Positions 8,952 to 23,466 of a stretch of DNA of 64,000 nt are shown piece after piece. The notes under the pieces were generated by a model. The model saw only the letters and a list, made by a program, of their open reading frames with translations. It ran no database searches and was not told the origin of the DNA. The position numbers and the translations under genes are program-made. Each line of letters begins with the position of its first letter. Positions within the stretch are counted from its first letter, which is position 1. The stretch is from NCBI RefSeq assembly GCF_004124325.1, contig NZ_QBDT01000001.1, positions 4,836,001 to 4,900,000 on the forward strand. Reading direction: 5' to 3'. This stretch comes from Streptomyces sp. L2 (GTDB lineage: Bacteria > Actinomycetota > Actinomycetes > Streptomycetales > Streptomycetaceae).

Positions 8952-9566
8952 ATGCCCCGCGGCCGCTATTCGCTCTACGATCCGCACGATCACACCCCCT
9001 TCGCAGAAGAGCACTTCCAGTGCGCCCCCGGCCCGTCCGGCTGGCGCTACGTCTCGAAGCTGACCACTCCCGCGGGCGACCACCGCGGCTCCGTCGACCT
9101 CGCCCTCGACGACCTCGGCCGCCCCATCCGCCTCGAACTGCACGCGGGAGGCTGGCAGGTCCGAGGCGCCGCCCTCGACGGCGTCACCTGGGTCCGCACC
9201 GACCCCACCGGCACGGATGCCACGGAAGGCAATGTGCGCGCCCACGCCTTCACCGGCACCTCCCCCGCGTTCCTCGTCGCCACCGCCCGTCTTCTGCGCC
9301 TCACCTCCTCCTCCGCCGCGACCCGCGTCCGCCTCGTCGCCTTCACGGACCCCGTCCTCGCCCCCCGCACCGTGGACCAGTCCTGGGCTCTGGTGGACAG
9401 CGAAGCACACGCCACTGACAACGCCCCCCTGACCGTGGATGAATACCAGGTCACAGCCCTGGACACGGGCGAACGGCACACCGTCCACATCGCCGGGGAC
9501 GTGGTCCTGTCGGCTCCCGGAATCGAGCTGGAGGACCTCGAGTCACCACCGTCGGGACTCACCTGA
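8952..9566 (+). CDS. Hypothetical protein, 204 aa
   Basis: I do not recognise a named family. The protein starts at ATG 8952, preceded by CCAGGACC, and shows no signal peptide or membrane segment. It begins MPRGRYSLYDPHDHTPF and contains an all-beta-looking middle (GSVDLALDDLGRPIRLEL, VRGAALDGVTWVRTDP). This is followed by a segment resembling lipocalin-like or START-like barrel proteins (ATARLLRLTSSSAATRVRLVAFTDPVLAPR), so a ligand-binding barrel is possible; that is a guess from pattern only. It lies between ahcY and the RDD gene and reads toward the latter, ending 44 bases before the convergent RDD stop. A conserved hypothetical protein is, as I recall, found at this place in other Streptomyces. 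Confidence 0.75.
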   Translation: MPRGRYSLYDPHDHTPFAEEHFQCAPGPSGWRYVSKLTTPAGDHRGSVDLALDDLGRPIRLELHAGGWQVRGAALDGVTWVRTDPTGTDATEGNVRAHAFTGTSPAFLVATARLLRLTSSSAATRVRLVAFTDPVLAPRTVDQSWALVDSEAHATDNAPLTVDEYQVTALDTGERHTVHIAGDVVLSAPGIELEDLESPPSGLT

Positions 9567-9610
9567 GCCCAGGCGACCCGCCTGCCCGCAGGTCGCCGGG
9601 CCGCACCCGC

Positions 9611-10606
9611 CTACGCCGGCGGCACGAACCCGGTCGCCGGGCGCCCGGACACCGACTCGTCAGGCGCCGCCGACTCGGCCCCGGCCATCGGGAGAGGAGA
9701 GGGGGCCGGCTGGTGCTCTGTGGGCGCCGGTTGCACCGGCGGCGCTTGCGGCACCTGGGGCATTTGCGGCGCGTAGGCAGGGGGCTGCGCGGGATGAGGG
9801 GGCTGCGCGGGATGGACAGGAACCGCCGGAGCCATCCCCGCGACGGCCGGGCCCACGCCCGTGCCGAACGTCCGCCGGACCTCACGGGCCTGCCGCTCCT
9901 GCACGACGGCCGCGAGGAAGGCGGCGGGATGCTCACCCTGCGGCACCTGGGCACCGGTGCGTGCCGCGAGATCCGCGGCGAACCGCTGGGCCATGCCCCA
10001 CGCCACCTGCGGATCCAGCTGCCCCATCCGTGTCAGGTACTGCCGGACGGCCAGCCACAACCCGTCCGGCACCGCCGACAGGTCCAGTTGGGAGTAGCGC
10101 CCGGCGAGCCACGGCGGGGGAGGAGGAACGAACGCCGCCGGCCCGACGGGAATCCGCTCACGCACCACCAGGGTGCCGGCGAAGACGTCCCCCAGCCGGC
10201 GCCCGCGCGCCGACACCAAGGAGGCGATGGAGGCCACGACGCCGAACGTCATGACGATCTCCACCATGCCGATCGCACCCCGCACCAGCGCATGACGGAA
10301 GCGGATCGGCCCGCCGTCGTCCCGCACCACGCGCAGGCCACAGGCCACCTTTCCCAGCGAGCGCCCATGGCTGAGCGTCTCCACGGCGATGGGCCCGCCC
10401 ACCAGGACCAGCAGGAAGGCGGCGATCGACACCGCGATCTGGGCGGCGTCGTCCAGGGACGCGGTGGCCGCCAACAGGCCCACACTCACGGCGATGTACG
10501 CGAGCACGGTCACGATCAGATCGAGCAGGATCGCCAACGCCCTGCTCGGAAACTGGGCAGGCCTCAGTTCGAGCGCCACCGCCTCGCCCGTCACCAGCTC
10601 GCTCAC
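9611..10606 (-). CDS. RDD family membrane protein
   Basis: A 331-aa protein starting at GTG 10606, preceded by a GGGGAAGGGCGGGC stretch on its strand. The N-terminal half is an RDD domain: three membrane segments (ALAILLDLIVTVLAYIAVSVGLL, AVSIAAFLLVLVGGPIAVETL, IVMTFGVVASIASLVS), the conserved Arg in PAQFPSRALAILLD with Asp in the first helix, and RSLGKVACGLRVVRDDGG and RGRRLGDVFAGTLVV. The C-terminal part is cytoplasmic, with a conserved helical segment and a Pro/Gln-rich tail (PAQPPHPAQPP). It is divergent from the SpoIIM-like gene, matching the Rv3695/Rv3694c pair of mycobacteria, and belongs functionally with the DUF58/MoxR genes beyond the rRNA operon. The biochemical role of this module is unknown. 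Confidence 0.9.
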   Translation of the reverse strand: MSELVTGEAVALELRPAQFPSRALAILLDLIVTVLAYIAVSVGLLAATASLDDAAQIAVSIAAFLLVLVGGPIAVETLSHGRSLGKVACGLRVVRDDGGPIRFRHALVRGAIGMVEIVMTFGVVASIASLVSARGRRLGDVFAGTLVVRERIPVGPAAFVPPPPPWLAGRYSQLDLSAVPDGLWLAVRQYLTRMGQLDPQVAWGMAQRFAADLAARTGAQVPQGEHPAAFLAAVVQERQAREVRRTFGTGVGPAVAGMAPAVPVHPAQPPHPAQPPAYAPQMPQVPQAPPVQPAPTEHQPAPSPLPMAGAESAAPDESVSGRPATGFVPPA

Positions 10607-10749
10607 GCCCGCCCGCCCTTCCCCTGGTATGCCCCGAGAACCGCAAGTCTGCCAAGCTGAGGGCGCACCGCGCGCCGGTGCGACAAGCTGACAGCACCAC
10701 AAGCATCCACGACGAGCAGTCGAAGACAGCCGAGGAGCAGGCAGACCCC
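10607..10749. promoter_or_regulatory. Divergent promoter region RDD / SpoIIM-like
   Basis: 143 bases between divergent starts. A perfect inverted repeat, CGCACCG and CGGTGCG around CGCGC, lies at 10664-10682, flanked by two copies of AAGCTGA (about 10655 and 10685). It could be an operator shared by both genes. The ribosome site GAGGAG for the rightward gene is about 12 bases before its ATG. Confidence 0.4.
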
Positions 10750-11757
10750 ATGGACCTGGACGTCTTCGTCTCCGCACACCGAGCCGAATGGGACCGCCTG
10801 GACGCCCTGCTCCAGCGGCAGCGCCGGCTCAACGGCGCGGAAGCCGACGAACTCGTCACCCTGTACCAGCGCACCGCGACCCACCTGTCCCTCGTCCAGT
10901 CCAGCGCGCCCGACCCGCAGCTCACCGGGCGGCTCAGCCAACTCGTGGCCCGCGCGCGGAGCGCCGTCACCGGCACCCGGCGCGCCTCATGGCGCGACGT
11001 GACGCGCTTCCTGGGGCACGGCTTCCCCGCCGCGGTCTACCGCGCGCGCCACTGGTGGGTGCCGACGGCGCTGATATCCACGGCCCTCGCGATCCTCCTG
11101 GGCTGGTGGATCGGTGCCCACCCCGAAGTGCAGTCGTCGATCGCCGCGCCCAGCCAGCTGCGCGACCTGACCCGTCCCGGTGGCGAGTACGAGACGTACT
11201 ACTCCAGCCACCCCGCGGCCTCGTTCGCCGCACAGGTGTGGACGAACAACGCGCGCGCGGCCGCGATGTGCCTCGTCCTCGGCGTCTTCCTGGGGCTGCC
11301 CGTCCTCTGGATCCTCTTCGAGAACATCCTCAACCTGGGGGTCGGCTTCGGCCTGATGTCGTCCGCGGGCCGGCTCGACACCTTCCTGGGACTGGTAGTG
11401 CCGCACGGCCTGCTCGAACTGACCGCCGTCTTCGTGGCCGCCGGCACGGGCCTGCGACTCGGCTGGACCCTCGTCGATCCCGGTCCGCGCACCCGCCGAA
11501 CCGCCCTCGCCGAAGAGGGCAGGGCAGCCGTCGGCATGGCCATCGGACTCGCCCTGGTCCTGTTCGTCTCGGGCGCCATCGAAGGCTTCGTCACACCGTC
11601 CGGCCTGCCCACCTGGGCCCGCATCAGCATCGGAATCGCCGCCGAGCTGGCTTTCCTGGCCTACGTCTTCGTCCTGGGCGGACGCGCCACCCGCGCCGGC
11701 GAGACCGGCGACCTCGCGTCGGCCGAGCGCAGTTCCACCGTGCCGTCGGCCGCCTGA
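10750..11757 (+). CDS. Stage II sporulation protein M-like membrane protein
   Basis: A 335-aa polytopic membrane protein of the SpoIIM/DUF95 family. It starts at ATG 10750. The first about 95 residues are soluble and helical (MDLDVFVSAHRAEWDRLDALLQRQ-type start; LVARARSA). They are followed by about five membrane segments, among them WWVPTALISTALAILLGWW, AAMCLVLGVFLGLPVLWILF and VPHGLLELTAVFVAAGTGLRLG. The PHG-LE motif is characteristic of the family. In Bacillus SpoIIM works in peptidoglycan remodelling at engulfment; the actinobacterial homologue, paired with RDD, MoxR and DUF58 proteins, has no established role. The rRNA promoter starts about 55 bases downstream. Confidence 0.9.
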   Translation: MDLDVFVSAHRAEWDRLDALLQRQRRLNGAEADELVTLYQRTATHLSLVQSSAPDPQLTGRLSQLVARARSAVTGTRRASWRDVTRFLGHGFPAAVYRARHWWVPTALISTALAILLGWWIGAHPEVQSSIAAPSQLRDLTRPGGEYETYYSSHPAASFAAQVWTNNARAAAMCLVLGVFLGLPVLWILFENILNLGVGFGLMSSAGRLDTFLGLVVPHGLLELTAVFVAAGTGLRLGWTLVDPGPRTRRTALAEEGRAAVGMAIGLALVLFVSGAIEGFVTPSGLPTWARISIGIAAELAFLAYVFVLGGRATRAGETGDLASAERSSTVPSAA

Positions 11758-11810
11758 TGTGCATCGGGCCGCTGTGAGCTGCTAGTGTCCTCTTCGCCCC
11801 ACAAGAACCG

Positions 11811-11839
11811 TTGACACGGATCGAGTGGGGAGGTAGATT
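11811..11839 (+). promoter_or_regulatory. Strong rRNA operon promoter
   Basis: A consensus -35 TTGACA at 11811-11816, a 17-bp spacer, and -10 TAGATT at 11834-11839. This is the best vegetative-type (HrdB-like) promoter in the window. It lies about 500 bases upstream of 16S, as in other Streptomyces rRNA operons, which carry several tandem promoters. Confidence 0.85.
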
Positions 11840-11845
11840 CAAACA

Positions 11846-12341
11846 GTTGCCTAGAACTGGACACGGTCCGGCGGCAATCGCTAGGATCTATCAGCTTCCT
11901 AAGAAGCCCTGAATGGCGCTTCGAGAAGCAACCTCCCGATTACTCAGAAATGAGTGGCTGGTCAGACCGGTCAAGAACTTCTGATAAAGTCGGAACCGCC
12001 GGAAAGGAAACCGCGAGAGCGGAAACCTGGAAAGCACCGAGGAAATCGGATCGGAAAGATCTGATAGAGTCGGAAACGCAAGACCGAAGGGAAGCGCCCG
12101 GAGGAAAGCCGCGAGAGAGTCTCTCGGGTGAGTACAAAGGAAGCGACCGTTCCTTGAGAACTCAACAGCGTGCCAAAAATCAACGCCAGATATGTTGATA
12201 CCCCGTCTCCGGTCATCACGACCGGGACGAGGTTCCTTTGAAATACACAGCGAGGACGCTGTGAACGGTCGGATCATTCCTCCGACCGTTCCGCTCTCGT
12301 GGTGCTCACCGGCTGAATTAATTTTCTGGCCGAGTAAACAT
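11846..12341 (+). other. rRNA leader with boxA and processing hairpins
   Basis: No protein gene. Two related modules occur, CTGATAAAGTCGGAA at 11981-11995 and CTGATAGAGTCGGAA at 12061-12075. Their TAAAGT and TAGAGT are possible -10 elements of secondary promoters; their -35 regions are weak. CCTTGAGAACTCAACAG at 12152-12168 matches the actinobacterial boxA antitermination element bound by Nus factors. Further hairpins follow: ACAGCG/CGCTGT at 12247-12262, and a perfect 11-bp stem GAACGGTCGGA/TCCGACCGTTC at 12263-12291. The latter is a likely structure for processing or for pairing with the region downstream of 16S. Confidence 0.7.
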
Positions 12342-17292
<4,951 letters not shown>

Positions 17293-17382
17293 CAGACGCT
17301 CGCGTTCACTGTGTTGGTTCTGAAACCACGAACAGCCCCATACCCGCACGAGGGTGTGGTGTGGCGTTCACAGTTTCATAGT

Positions 17383-17501
17383 GTTTCGGTGGTCATAGCG
17401 TGAGGGAAACGCCCGGTTACATTCCGAACCCGGAAGCTAAGCCTCACAGCGCCGATGGTACTGCAGGGGGGACCCTGTGGGAGAGTAGGACACCGCCGAA
17501 C
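17383..17501 (+). rRNA. rrf: 5S ribosomal RNA
   Basis: About 119 bases starting GTTTCGGTGGTCATAGCG and ending ACACCGCCGAAC, whose ends pair. It contains the conserved CCGAACCCGGAAGCTAAGC. It lies about 90 bases after 23S and completes the 16S-23S-5S operon. Confidence 0.96.
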
Positions 17502-17510
17502 AAACTTTAA

Positions 17511-17544
17511 GAAAACCCCCGCATCGAAAGATGCGGGGGTTTTC
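17511..17544 (+). terminator. rRNA operon terminator
   Basis: Perfect 15-bp stem GAAAACCCCCGCATC / GATGCGGGGGTTTTC with a GAAA tetraloop, ten bases after 5S. The TTTT in the 3' arm acts as the U-rich tail. Confidence 0.93.
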
Positions 17545-17603
17545 TGCGTTTCAGGGCAGGCCTCCGGGAAAGCCCCCAGGGAGGGGTCGGAGAGGCCGCG
17601 AAA

Positions 17604-18913
17604 TCAGAGCCGGCCCGCCGCCTTCAGTGCGAGATAGGCGTCCGCCAACGCGGGTGCCAGGTTCGCCGGCGTCGCGTCCACCACGGTCACCCCATGCCGA
17701 CGCAACTGTTCGGCGGTCCGGTGCCGTTCCTCCTGTGCCTGTGCCGCGGCAGCCGCCTCGTACACCGCCTCCGCGTCGCCACGGGCCCGCGCCATGCGAG
17801 CGACGTGTGGATCGGCGACCGCGGCCAGCAGAACGGTGTGGCGCTGCGTGAGCTGCGGCAGCACCGGCAGCAGGCCCTCCTCGACCGGGGCCGCGTCCAG
17901 TGTCGTCAGCAGGACGATCAGGGAGCGTCGAGGGGCCGTACGGACGGCGGTGGCCGTGAGACCACGGGCGTCGGTCTCGACCAACTCGGGTTCCAGCGTG
18001 GCCATCGCGGTGACGAGGGACGGCAGTACGTCTCCGGCGGAGCGGCCCTGGACGAGAGCCCGTACCCGGCGGTCGTAGGCGAGCAGGTCCACGCGGTCGC
18101 CCGCGCGGGAGGCCAGTGCCGCGAGGAGCAGGGCCGCGTCCAGCGAGGCGTCCAGGCGGGGGACGTCGCCCACGCGGCCGGCCGACGTGCGGCCGGTGTC
18201 CAGGACCAGGAGGATGTGGCGGTCCCGTTCCGGGCGCCAGGTGCGGACCGCGACCGTGGAGTGGCGGGCGGTGGCACGCCAGTCGATGGAACGAGTGTCG
18301 TCGCCGGGGACGTACTCGCGCAGGCTGTCGAACTCGGTTCCCTCGCCGCGGGTCAGCACGGACGTGCGGCCGTCGAGTTCACGCAATCGTGCGAGTTTCG
18401 ACGGCAGGTGCTTCCGGCTCGTGAACGGGGGCAGAACTCTCACCGTCCAGGGCACGCGGTGGGTGCCCTGGCGGGAGAACAGGCCGAGAGGGCCGTAGGA
18501 GCGGATGGTGACGCGGTCGGCGACACGGTCGCCGCGGCGCGTGGGCCGCAGGCGGGTCGTGACCCGGCGGCGCTCCCCCGGGGGCACGGTGAGGCGGTGC
18601 CGGGAGGCCTCGATCTCCGTGCCGGGCTGCCAGCTGCTGGGCGGCCAGGCGTCCCGCAGCTGCGCCTTGAGCGGGCGGCGGGAGGGGTTGGCGACCGTGA
18701 GGGTGACGTCGGCGGTCTCGTCGAGACGGGTGGAGGTGTCACCGGAGCGGTTCAGGACGAGGTGTCGTACGGGCGCCGCGAGTGCGAAGTCGCAGGCGCA
18801 GGCCAGGGCCACGGAACCGTTGACGGCGAGGATGCCCGCCCAGCCGGGTTCCAGGATGCCGACGGGGAGCGAGCCGAGGGCCGCGATGAGGGCGGCGCGA
18901 CCGGTGAGGGCCA

Positions 18914-18914
<1 letters not shown>
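17604..18914 (-). CDS. DUF58 domain protein (vWA-like)
   Basis: A 436-aa protein with two N-terminal membrane segments in the first about 45 residues, a beta-rich extracytoplasmic-like stretch, and the conserved DUF58 core REYVPGDDTRSIDWRATAR. A von Willebrand factor A-like domain follows; its metal-site motif reads DTGRTS rather than the canonical DxSxS. Start ATG 18914 overlaps the MoxR stop by the ATGA arrangement, so the pair is translationally coupled. MoxR ATPase plus DUF58 is a widespread chaperone-like module; its client in actinobacteria is unknown. The gene reads toward the rRNA operon and ends about 60 bases from its terminator. Confidence 0.92.
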
Positions 18915-19902
<988 letters not shown>

Positions 19903-19906
<4 letters not shown>

Positions 19907-21102
19907 GAACGGCGTACCTCTCTTTCGAGGGCGTCGAGTTGGTCGGTGAGTGCGATGAGGGCCGCGTCGTCGCCGGGCGGCGGTCCGAAGAGGAGGGATT
20001 GCAGGGTCTGTCCGTCGCTGTGGAGGTGGGCGGACAGAGCGGGGAGCAGGGCTTCGGGCGCGTGCGCCTGGCTGACGGGTACTCCGACGAGGGGGGCGAG
20101 GCGCGTGCGGGTGGTGGAGCGCAGAGCGGCGGCCGCGCGGTCGCGGGCGCTCGCCTTGCGGTAGAGGCGGGCGCGGCCTTCGACGGTTTCGGAGGCGCGG
20201 ATCGCGACGGGGAGTTTCTCGGGTACGAGGGGGCCGAGTCGGCGTGCCCGCCAGAAGGCGGCGAGGGCGGCGGCGATGAACAGCTGGAGTGTGCCCCAGA
20301 GCCAGCCGGAGGGGATGAGGTCGAGGAAGCTTTCGCGGTCGCCGGTGTCGGCGGCGGAGGAGGCGTCGGAGAGCGAGGGGAGGTACCAGACCAGATGGGG
20401 GCGCGAGCCGAGGAGTTGAAGGGCGAGCGAGGCGTTGCCCTGTTTGTCGAGGCGGTTGTTGAAGAGGATGTCGGGCGCGCCGAGGACGACGGTGTCGCCC
20501 CCGGAGGCCGCGGGGACCCGGATCAGTCCGGCGAGGCGCTGGCTGGGGTAGCAGGAGTCGGCGTCCAGGCGGACGGTGGTGTAGCGGATCCCGCCGGTGT
20601 CGGCGGTGCCCGCCCGCTGTGCCTCGGGCAGGGTGCAGTCGGGTGCGAGTGCCGAGCCGAAGCTGGTCGCGGGGTCCGCGGTGACGCCGGGGGCGAGCCG
20701 TTCGACGGACCAGCTGCCGGCCGCGACGAGGACGGTGCGCCCTCCGGAGGAGGCGGTCGCGGCGTGCAGCCGGTTCTGCTGGCGGTGCGTGAGCCGGTCG
20801 GGGACGGCGACGAGGAGGGTGGTGTCCGGGCCGGCCGCGGCTCGCGCCGCGCCGAGGGTGGTGACCACGCGCGTGGAGACCCCCCGGTCGGCGAGGAGTT
20901 CGGCGACGGCGCGGCTGCCGTAGGGGTCGGCGGAGCGCGGGTCGAGTTCGCCGTGTCGGGCGGTGGAGCGGACGGCGGCCATGGCGACGGCGGCGGCGAG
21001 GATCAGCACGACGGCGAGGACGATGCCCCGGGTGCGGGTCCAGATCTGGCGGGGGGTGGCGGAGACCGAGGTGGTCGGCGGCGTGGTGGTGCCCGTGGTC
21101 AT
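19903..21102 (-). CDS. DUF4350 domain membrane protein
   Basis: A 399-aa protein starting at ATG 21102. An N-terminal membrane segment (GIVLAVVLILAAAVAMAAV, residues 26-44) is followed by a long extracytoplasmic domain. That domain contains the DUF4350 region (DPRSADPYGSRAVAELLADRGV, a fold related to glutamine-amidotransferase-like or GldG-type domains). A second membrane segment (LWGTLQLFIAAALAAFW, about 265-283) and a cytoplasmic C-terminal helical domain follow. It overlaps its neighbours on both sides by about 4 bases, so it belongs to one operon with the DUF4129, MoxR and DUF58 genes. Confidence 0.88.
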
Positions 21103-21881
21103 CCGGCGGCCCCCTGGCGGGTGCTGTGGGCCGTGCTGCTGATGGTCTGCGCGAGGATCGGCCTGGTGCGTTCCAGGGCGCGGTCGAGTTCGGCGACGCG
21201 CTGGTACGACTCCTGGCTCGCCCTGCGTCCGCCGTATGTGACGTCGTCGAAGTGCCGGGCCGCCGCGTGCAGCCGGTCGGCGTGCGAGGTGAGGGTGCGG
21301 CCGGCTTCGGCGGCCGCCTCGTCGGCGGTGCGGCCGGGGTGGATGTCGAGCAGGGTCCGCTCCTCCAGGGAGCGGACGATGGCCCGCACGCGTTCCTGGA
21401 CGGCTTGGTTCCAGTGGCCCTGGGCGGCGTGTGCCTCGGCGGCCGCGCGGTGCTCGGCGGCGCTGCGCGGCCGGTCGTCGAAGAGGGCCGCGGACGAGGT
21501 GGGCCGGCGCCGTGGTGTGCCCAGGCGCCACCAGAGGGCGGCAGCGACGGCGAGGACGCACAGGACCACGACGACGAGGCCGAGCGTGCCGCCGGGGGTC
21601 GCGGACGACGCGGAGTCGAACAGCGGCCTGAGCCAGTCCCAGAATGCCTTCAGCGCGCGCTGGATCCAGCTCGGGTCGTTCTCGTGGTACATCCGTTTGG
21701 ACAGTTCGCGCCGCGCCGCCTCACGCGCGGGATCCCGGTCGATGGTCACGGGCGGTCCGTCGCCGGAGCCGCTCAGTGCGAGCAGCGCCGTGTCCGGGGC
21801 GCGCAGCAGGTGCCGTGCGGCCGTGGTGACGGCACCGGGCAGGGCCGGCGCCGTGCTGAGAACTCCCCCCGTCAGGCTCAC
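21099..21881 (-). CDS. DUF4129 domain membrane protein
   Basis: A 260-aa protein starting at GTG 21881. One clear membrane helix (GLVVVVLCVLAVAAALWW, about 99-117) follows an N-terminal region of about 95 residues. The C-terminal about 140 residues are the DUF4129 domain (AAEAHAAQGHWNQAVQERVRAIVRSLEE, with the conserved Tyr-containing DVTYGGRRAS). This domain is often found with transglutaminase-like and MoxR/DUF58 proteins. The gene overlaps the DUF4350 start by 4 bases and is 4 bases from the upstream membrane gene. Confidence 0.88.
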   Translation of the reverse strand: MSLTGGVLSTAPALPGAVTTAARHLLRAPDTALLALSGSGDGPPVTIDRDPAREAARRELSKRMYHENDPSWIQRALKAFWDWLRPLFDSASSATPGGTLGLVVVVLCVLAVAAALWWRLGTPRRRPTSSAALFDDRPRSAAEHRAAAEAHAAQGHWNQAVQERVRAIVRSLEERTLLDIHPGRTADEAAAEAGRTLTSHADRLHAAARHFDDVTYGGRRASQESYQRVAELDRALERTRPILAQTISSTAHSTRQGAAG

Positions 21882-21885
21882 CCCG

Positions 21886-23313
21886 TCAGCTCCCCGGTAC
21901 GGCGCCGGGGGCGGGGGCGCCGTAGTCCTGGACGCCGGCGGCGCGGGCCAGTTCGAGGTCGAGGGCCTCGCGGCGGATGCGCTGGTCGATGTAGAGGAGC
22001 ACGGTGACGCCCGCGTTGACGGGCATCGTGACCATGGCGCCGATGACCGAGCCGATGCCGCTGATGACGAGGAACGTCCAGCCGACGTGTCCGGGGGTGG
22101 TGCTCAGGAAGGCCTGCATGCCGTCACCGCTGACCACGGCGGCGAGGATGACGAAGGGCAGTCCGACGAGCGAGGCCATGATGTTGGCGATGATCCCGGC
22201 GAGCAGCTGGATGCCGAGGACGCGCCACCAGGAGCCGCTCACGAGCTTGGTGGAGCGGCTCATCGACTTCCGGATGCCCTGCTTCTCCAGCATGAGCGCG
22301 GGGGAGGCGAGGGAGAAGCGGATCATCAGCCAGAGCAGCACGGGGACGGCCGCGAGGACGCCGAGGACGATCAGCGCGATGCTGAGGCCGGTGTTGCCGC
22401 CGGTGACGGCGACGAGGATGCCGGGCAGGGTGGCGCCGGCCACCACGCCGACCGAGATGAGTCCGAGCAGCAGGAGCAGCCCGAACAGTCCGGGGACCTG
22501 GGGGCGGGCGTCGCGCCATGCCTGGCCGGCGGTGATCTGCTTGCCGAGGACGGCACGGCTGGTGACGGTCGTCAGCAGGGCGGTGGCGACGATGGTGCCG
22601 ATCACCGAGACCAGGGCGACGACGCCGGTGCCGGCCATCAGTTCGGCGAAGGCCCGGCCGACCTCGCCCGCGGTGGCGCTGGGGTCGTCGAAGGCGGCGG
22701 TGGTCTCGGTGTCGTTCAGGACGAGGCCCTGCAGCAGGATCACGGCGATCTGGGTGACCAGCGCGACGCTGAGGGAGATGCCGAGGACCGTGCGCCAGTA
22801 GGTGCGCATGGTGGAGACGGCGCCGTCGAGGATCTCGCCGACGCCGAGCGGGCGCAGTGGGATGACGCCGGGCTTGGCGGCGGGCGGGGGGCCTCCCCAG
22901 CCGCCGCCCCAGGCTCCGTAGCCGCCGGGGACGCCGTAACCACCCGGGCCGCCGGGTCCCCCCGGGCCGTGGCCTCCGGGGCCGCCGGGAGCGCCGTAGC
23001 CGCCCGCGCCCGGGTAGCCGGCCGGGCCGCCGGGCTGCGGGCCGCCCCAGCCCGGGCCGGGCGGTGGGGGCGGCGGTGCCTGGCCGGGGCTCGGGGGGCC
23101 CGTGGGGGCGGACCACTGTCCGGCCGGCGGCTGCTCGGCGGACCACTTCGCGCCTGGTGCCTGCGGCTGTGCGCCCGGCTGCGCGGCGGGTTCCGCCGGG
23201 GCGTCGGGGCCGGGGCGGTCGGCGGCGGGGTCGGCGGGGGCGGACGCGCCGGGTTCCCGCCCGTCGGACGACGGGGCGGATCCGGGCGAGGCCCAGCCCG
23301 GAGTGTCAGTCAT
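21886..23313 (-). CDS. Polytopic membrane protein (GPDPase membrane-domain-like)
   Basis: A 475-aa protein. Residues 1 to about 150 are disordered and rich in Pro, Gly and Ala (PPPPPPGPGWGG). Six or more membrane helices follow, with the conserved start PLRPLGVGEILDGAVSTMRTYWR that is typical of the glycerophosphoryl-diester-phosphodiesterase membrane-domain family. There is no catalytic phosphodiesterase domain. It is the first gene of the leftward DUF4129-DUF4350-MoxR-DUF58 operon and corresponds to Rv3689 by position. Function unknown. Confidence 0.85.
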   Translation of the reverse strand: MTDTPGWASPGSAPSSDGREPGASAPADPAADRPGPDAPAEPAAQPGAQPQAPGAKWSAEQPPAGQWSAPTGPPSPGQAPPPPPPGPGWGGPQPGGPAGYPGAGGYGAPGGPGGHGPGGPGGPGGYGVPGGYGAWGGGWGGPPPAAKPGVIPLRPLGVGEILDGAVSTMRTYWRTVLGISLSVALVTQIAVILLQGLVLNDTETTAAFDDPSATAGEVGRAFAELMAGTGVVALVSVIGTIVATALLTTVTSRAVLGKQITAGQAWRDARPQVPGLFGLLLLLGLISVGVVAGATLPGILVAVTGGNTGLSIALIVLGVLAAVPVLLWLMIRFSLASPALMLEKQGIRKSMSRSTKLVSGSWWRVLGIQLLAGIIANIMASLVGLPFVILAAVVSGDGMQAFLSTTPGHVGWTFLVISGIGSVIGAMVTMPVNAGVTVLLYIDQRIRREALDLELARAAGVQDYGAPAPGAVPGS

Positions 23314-23466
23314 CGAAGCTCCTTCACGGTGCCCGTCCGCGGTCGCGGCGGCAGGTTGGCAGCCATCGTGCCATGGGGTGCCGACAGGGCGACCTGCCGC
23401 GGTAGGGGCCGGACGCCTTCACGGGACGCCTTCAATTGTCCGGCGGAAAGAGGGCAGACTGATCGC

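Noticed and set aside
19939..23466. A long open frame running rightward across the leftward membrane operon into mtnA
   Set aside because: Only the last 380 codons are mtnA; the earlier part is antisense to four well supported genes.
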